From contig JAFAPC010000063.1 in assembly GCA_019247305.1 (NCBI GenBank), forward strand, positions 1-40,484: a DNA stretch of 40,484 nt. The letters are read 5' to 3'. This DNA is from Pseudonocardiales bacterium. Its GTDB lineage: Bacteria > Actinomycetota > Actinomycetes > Mycobacteriales > Pseudonocardiaceae. Within the stretch, counting starts at the first letter, position 1. Every line of letters begins with the position of its first letter. The notes beneath the pieces are model-generated. The model made no database searches. It was not told the origin of the DNA and was given only the letters and a program-made list of their open reading frames with translations. The translations under genes were made by a program, and so were the position numbers. Shown here piece after piece: positions 36,931 to 40,484 of this stretch.

Positions 36931-37163
36931 AACCGACAGTATCCCACCCCGCCACTACCCCCGACCAGCGCCGACCCTCCGCACCACCGCAGCAATGCCG
37001 ACCGGCACGCTAGCCACCCTCCGAACCCCCAGTGCCTCCGGCGGGCCTCCACTCTGGGATGATGCCCAAGACCGGACACTAGTAGAACAGGTAGCGCTGC
37101 GTCATGCCGGGAATTCGTCACTGGCCAGCGCCGCCCACAAGCGCACCGGCCGTGTCATCGCCA

Positions 37164-37403
37164 TCAGCCGCCTTGCCCACCCGGCGGTGACATCTTAAGG
37201 TCGCTCTCTTCTAGATCCGACGACTCGACCGGCAACGAGACGACTGGCGTCGTCTCGACCTTTTCGAACTCACGTAGGCGTGTCTGGTAGTCGGCGGTCA
37301 ACAAAGCTTCCGCTTGGTCCTCGTTGACCTCGGTTGGTGCCTCGTCGGTTGAAGACCCGGTATCGAGTTCGGCATCCTCATGGGTGCTTTCTGGACTAGT
37401 CAT
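37164..37403 (-). CDS. Small acidic hypothetical protein with a PPGGQGG tail
   Basis: 79 residues from ATG 37403, which has gaagga 8 bp upstream. The N-terminal half is very acidic (STHEDAELDTGSSTDEAPTE), a helical middle follows (DQAEALLTADYQTRLREFEK), and the end reads SDLEESDLKMSPPGGQGG. There is no cysteine and no membrane segment. An acidic leader-like region followed by a short Gly/Pro end could fit a modified-peptide precursor, but no modifying enzyme is near, so it is best left as hypothetical. Confidence 0.55.
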   Translation of the reverse strand: MTSPESTHEDAELDTGSSTDEAPTEVNEDQAEALLTADYQTRLREFEKVETTPVVSLPVESSDLEESDLKMSPPGGQGG

Positions 37404-37961
37404 CACCAAAGTCCTTCATCTGTAGTTCTGAAGATCCCCAATGCATTGCATTCCTAACCCCTATACCCCCTACGGAAGATCAGGAAACATGAGGCCTTGC
37501 GGAAGTTCGGGCTGTCGAGCGCAGCCTCCCAAGCTAGGGTCTGCATGTGACTCATCGTCAGCGCACCTCGAACGATCATGCCGGTACTTTGCACAACCGG
37601 TACAAATCGGGTACAGATCACGTCACCCAACACTGGCCAATGGCGACCAACATCACCCAGAGTTTCCGCGGCTCACCGGCCATCCTGACGGTCGAAGCCC
37701 TGGTCGGTGTTGTCTCAGCGGCGCTTCATGATCTATCGCACTATGTCAGGAACTCTGGGCCTTGGTCTGACGGGGTTGCTCGACCGCTCCCACCGGCCCG
37801 ACTCGTGCCCGCACCAAGCAGGTGCTGAGGCACCGAAGTTCGGCAGTGAGGGTGACGACCGTCACAACACCGCAGACCACCATAAAAGCTAGGGAAACTC
37901 CTGATGCTTAGCTCCCCGCCCCGTCTACCCTGACGAGAAAGGCGTACTTGCCAAGCTTTGC
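37404..37961. other. No supported gene
   Basis: Open frames at 37441-37892 lack ribosome binding sites and recognisable sequence. Two short Pro/Arg-rich plus-strand frames overlap each other. I see no RNA gene or repeat. Confidence 0.45.
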
Positions 37962-38240
37962 ATGTTTCCTTTTGCGAGTGACACGCAGAGAAGAATAACC
38001 GTCTCCGTCAGCGTCACCCGCTACTCGACCGGCACAGCAGGTGCTGGCAAATTCGGCCAGGTTGACATGTGGCTTACCGAGCTTTTCGGCGATCGCACCT
38101 TTGACCTGGGTGATACTCCCCCACTAATAGACTCGAATCCGTTTTCCAAGAAGGCGGCTGCGACTATGGTGTTGCACGGCCGGGGAGACGCCACGTCCAG
38201 TTCTCGGTGCAAGACCAAGGCGACGTATTATTTGGAATAG
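37962..38240 (+). CDS. Possible small hypothetical protein
   Basis: A 92-residue frame, ATG 37962. The peptide alternates hydrophobic and polar residues in ITVSVSVTRYSTGTAGAG and ends RCKTKATYYLE, more like a folded beta-rich protein than a chance frame. The nearest ribosome binding site, gagaaagg, is ~20 bp upstream, which is too far. It could be the 3' part of a decayed gene. No family recognised. Confidence 0.35.
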   Translation: MFPFASDTQRRITVSVSVTRYSTGTAGAGKFGQVDMWLTELFGDRTFDLGDTPPLIDSNPFSKKAAATMVLHGRGDATSSSRCKTKATYYLE

Positions 38241-38267
38241 GAGGAGCAGCAGGAATGGCGACGAACC

Positions 38268-38438
38268 CTAGCTGTTAGGCGACGCACCGCGTATCGGCGC
38301 AGAGGCCGTCGGGCTCTTCCGATCAGCCACCGTCAAGGCCACCATGCCGGCGCCTGCCAGCGCGAGCAGCACCGTGACCCCGTACACGGCCCAGCCCAGG
38401 ACTGGCCTGCGGTTCCTCCGCTGTCCGGGTGCGGACAT
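38268..38438 (-). CDS. Possible single-TM small protein
   Basis: 56 residues from ATG 38438: a basic start (GQRRNRRPVLG), one transmembrane helix (WAVYGVTVLLALAGAGMVAL) and a polar tail. The frame is open upstream to 38597 with less convincing sequence. No good ribosome binding site is seen. It could also be the membrane end of a decayed larger protein. Confidence 0.35.
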   Translation of the reverse strand: MSAPGQRRNRRPVLGWAVYGVTVLLALAGAGMVALTVADRKSPTASAPIRGASPNS

Positions 38439-38785
38439 CCCGGGAGTTGCGCCTGGATGCGTTTCAGGATGCTGTCGATCTAGAAGTCCGGCGTTCTCCA
38501 GCCCACAGTCGGGTCGAGGCGCTCGACGGCTGGGGTCCGCTCGGCGTTGAACCGGACGACTCGGAGTGTCGGTAAGAACGGTGTCATGAGCTGCCAACGC
38601 GGCTGTTGCCGCCGATCATGATATTGATCGTTTTCCGCACTGGGCACTGTCTGGAGTACCAACGTGCTGGGGCTGCGGTGCGTTGACCAGTTGATATACC
38701 ATCGATTGCGCTTCCTGACAGCATCCTTACTGGCGCCCCGCGACGCTGGAATCACCAGTCACTCGCACACCGTGAAAGGCTCATC

Positions 38786-39329
38786 ATGAAGGTCGTTGTC
38801 ATCGGCGGCACCGGGCTCATCGGCTCAAAAGTCGTCACCAAGCTCACCGCGCTCGGACACCAGGCGATCCCCGCCTCACCCCGCACGGGTGTCGAACTCG
38901 CCATCGTTCGACGACGAACCCGTGCTGCATTTCTTCACCACCTCGACGAGGAATCTCCTGGCGACAGAACAGGCGGCCGGCGTGGGGCACCACGTCGCGC
39001 TCTCCGTCGTGGGCGCCGACGGTGTGCCCGACAGCGGCTACCTCCGAGCCAAAGCCGACGTCGCCACCGCCGTTACCCGCGCTGCAATCGGTCGCCCGAT
39101 TAACGGGACCACCGAGATCGCCGGACCCGAGACGTTCGGAATGGACGACTTCATCCGCACCGGCCTCGCTGCGCGCGAAGACCCACGCCAGGTGGTGACC
39201 GACCCTGCCGCACCCTGTTACGGAGCGGTGATCGACGACCACAGCATCGTCCCCGGCCGCGGTGCAACCATCTTCGAAACCCGTTTCACCGACTGGCTGG
39301 TCTCTAGCGCGTCGGCCGCTCGGTCTTAG
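38786..39329 (+). pseudogene. NAD(P)-binding SDR-type oxidoreductase with two internal deletions
   Basis: ATG 38786 starts MKVVVIGGTGLIGSKVVTKL, a clear NAD(P)-binding start of the NmrA/atypical SDR type. After RTGV the frame shifts and homology resumes directly at NSPSFDDEPVLHFF, TSTRNLLATEQAAGVGHHVA, LSVVGADGVPDSGYLRAKAD, so about 20-25 residues are missing. After AKAD a second, in-frame loss of some 50-60 residues joins to RPINGTTEIAGPETFGMDDF and a normal C-terminus ending near 39329. The protein cannot fold normally. Parent genes of this kind often sit next to a cupin gene, and a broken one follows here. Confidence 0.75.
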
Positions 39330-39433
39330 CTGGTGACGCGCGTCGGTTCCCAATGCCTCGCGCAGTTCAGAAAACGTTCTCTACACGACTGTCTATGTCG
39401 ACGTGAAGTGCTGACTATCTGAACGAGGACGAA

Positions 39434-39550
39434 GTGCCCAGCCCTCAGGCGCTCGTCGCGGTTCTGCTGCACTCTGCACCTCACGCCGTGGATTTAAACA
39501 ACAACCGCTTCTTCACATTGCACACCGATGACGGCGGCGCGGCCATCTGA
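39434..39550 (+). CDS. Short ORF, probably gene remnant
   Basis: GTG 39434 opens a 38-residue frame, PSPQALVAVLLHSAPHAVDL then NNNRFFTLHTDDGGAAI, ending 24 bp before the cupin pseudogene. It reads like the C-terminal part of a real protein, but I cannot name the family. Its position between two deletion-damaged genes makes a remnant most likely. Confidence 0.3.
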   Translation: MPSPQALVAVLLHSAPHAVDLNNNRFFTLHTDDGGAAI

Positions 39551-39574
39551 TTCTCAACCGAAAGAGGAATACTG

Positions 39575-39850
39575 ATGTCGAAAAATACTGACGCCACATG
39601 GAAGACGGCCCTGACGGTCGCGCAGGAAGTGCGGCCGCCGTTCATCCCCGAGCACGCCGAAGTGATGACCGTTGTCATCGAATACCCGCCGGGCGACCCG
39701 GGCGCTCCCCCGCATCGGCACCCGAGCGGTCGAAGGCGAACCGCCACGGATCATCCGTGCCGGAGAGGCGTTCTGGGAACCGGCGGCGACGTCATACACT
39801 ACCGACAGGCGAGGCACCGCAGCCATAGGTGTTCGAGTGCGCACGGCTGA
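39575..39850 (+). pseudogene. Cupin-domain protein with core deletion and frameshift
   Basis: ATG 39575 with agagga upstream. The frame reads VRPPFIPEHAEVMTVVIEYP, PGDPGAPPHRHPSG, with the metal-binding HRH of a cupin; then about 10-15 residues that normally contain the FGYVLEG-type strand are missing and homology continues in another frame as VEGEPPRIIRAGEAFWEP, after which the first frame resumes with GGDVIHYRQA. The second cupin motif end is disturbed and the C-terminus is absent. Not functional as read. Confidence 0.7.
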
Positions 39851-39960
39851 GAAACTGCACCATTTCTTGAGACAAACGCGAAGCGAATCGCAATGAGACA
39901 CCTAGGAAATGCGCGGTTCGGAACAGATCGGGAAGCGCTCGAAAGCGGCAGGCGGGCGCA

Positions 39961-39992
39961 CACATACCCAGTAATACACATACCCAGTAATA
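39961..39992. repeat. 16-bp tandem duplication
   Basis: cacatacccagtaata occurs twice head to tail (39961-39976 and 39977-39992), 36 bp before the nitroreductase start. It is AT-rich and may overlap the promoter of that gene, so copy number could influence expression. Confidence 0.75.
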
Positions 39993-40027
39993 CTGTCCTG
40001 TCCATCCAGAAGTAGGCGGCGTCCAAA

Positions 40028-40484
40028 ATGTTCGATCTAGAAGAAGCCATTAATCAACGCCACTCGACGCGTCTGTTCCTACGCGACAGACCGGTGCCTC
40101 GACCGCTCGTTGAAGAAGCCCTCAAGCTAGCGGTGCGGGCCCCGTCGAACTCCAATGTCCAACCGTGGCATGTGGTCTTCGTCTCCGGCCCGGCACGCAA
40201 CCGGCTGGTCAAAGCGTTGCTCGAGGAGGCGGAGTCGAAACCGCCGCGGGTACCACCCTTGCCGGAGTCATTCGCCCGCATGCGCCACGACCTCGGCGCC
40301 CTGGTCTACGGATCGATGGGCATAGCACGTCACGATACCGAAGCCAGGCGCATCGCGGTACTTCGCAACTGGGAATTCTTCCGGGCCCCGCTCGGCGGCA
40401 TCGTATGCATGCACCGCGATCTCGATTACGTCGACAGCCTAGGCGTGGGTATGTTCCTGCAGACCTTGATACTCGCGCTCACCG
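40028..40484 (+). CDS. Nitroreductase-family protein, 3' end outside the window
   Basis: ATG 40028. The first 152 residues show the FMN-binding nitroreductase start: FDLEEAINQRHSTRLFLRDR, VEEALKLAVRAPSNSNVQPW and HVVFVSGPARNRLV. R11, S13 and R15 in RHSTR are the expected flavin-phosphate contacts, with SNSNVQPW also contacting FMN. It reduces nitro or quinone-like compounds with NAD(P)H; physiological substrate unknown. The frame is open at the window edge, ending in GVGMFLQTLILALT, which is the usual next conserved helix. Confidence 0.92.
   Translation, partial: MFDLEEAINQRHSTRLFLRDRPVPRPLVEEALKLAVRAPSNSNVQPWHVVFVSGPARNRLVKALLEEAESKPPRVPPLPESFARMRHDLGALVYGSMGIARHDTEARRIAVLRNWEFFRAPLGGIVCMHRDLDYVDSLGVGMFLQTLILALT

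Overview
The window is high-GC DNA from an actinobacterium. The protein mix suggests a Pseudonocardiales-type organism: TPR-containing XRE regulators with small satellite genes, a geosmin synthase, DUF1906 and DUF2293 proteins, and a GH15 glucan hydrolase. That placement is an inference from gene families, not a database match. No rRNA, tRNA or CRISPR array was seen.

Layout. 1-3550: a gene-free left end with a short repeat array and a long hairpin, then an XRE/TPR regulator with several tiny genes and a short primase/polymerase-like protein. 3840-7050: a compact operon of a coiled-coil protein, a four-TM coiled-coil membrane protein and a secreted OmpA-like protein; this is an unassigned envelope system. 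7250-7800: an antitoxin and a frameshifted MazF-like toxin. 8040-11660: rmlA, htpX, a dimethylargininase and an enoyl-CoA hydratase-like protein. 11650-14000: a dienelactone hydrolase scrap, a frameshifted XRE/TPR regulator and an intact VapBC pair. 14290-19480: a hypothetical gene, a second copy of the long hairpin, a TAP-like hydrolase lipoprotein, a pentapeptide-repeat membrane protein, an HTH-PLD regulator with a Nudix gene, and an HD-domain protein.

The centrepiece is 20858-27129, read leftwards as one tight operon: family 2B encapsulin shell B, two-domain geosmin synthase, family 2B encapsulin shell A, and a polyprenyl diphosphate synthase. Both shell proteins have a cyclic-nucleotide-binding-like domain embedded in the encapsulin fold. 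The genes predict a two-shell-protein nanocompartment that houses geosmin synthase and perhaps the prenyl synthase that makes its farnesyl diphosphate substrate. A DUF4239 membrane protein and MscL follow on the same strand with short gaps.

27130-40484 is mixed. Intact genes are an alpha/beta hydrolase, an FAD oxidoreductase translationally coupled to a 26-residue ORF, a DUF1906 lysin-like protein, a GH15 hydrolase and the start of a nitroreductase. Between them lie many decayed genes: an IS3 orfA scrap, a PIN toxin, a truncated DUF2293 protein, a DUF4062 fragment, an SDR with two deletions and a cupin with its core deleted. There are also a 130-bp MITE-like element and several hairpins. This right part looks like a region of repeated insertion and loss.
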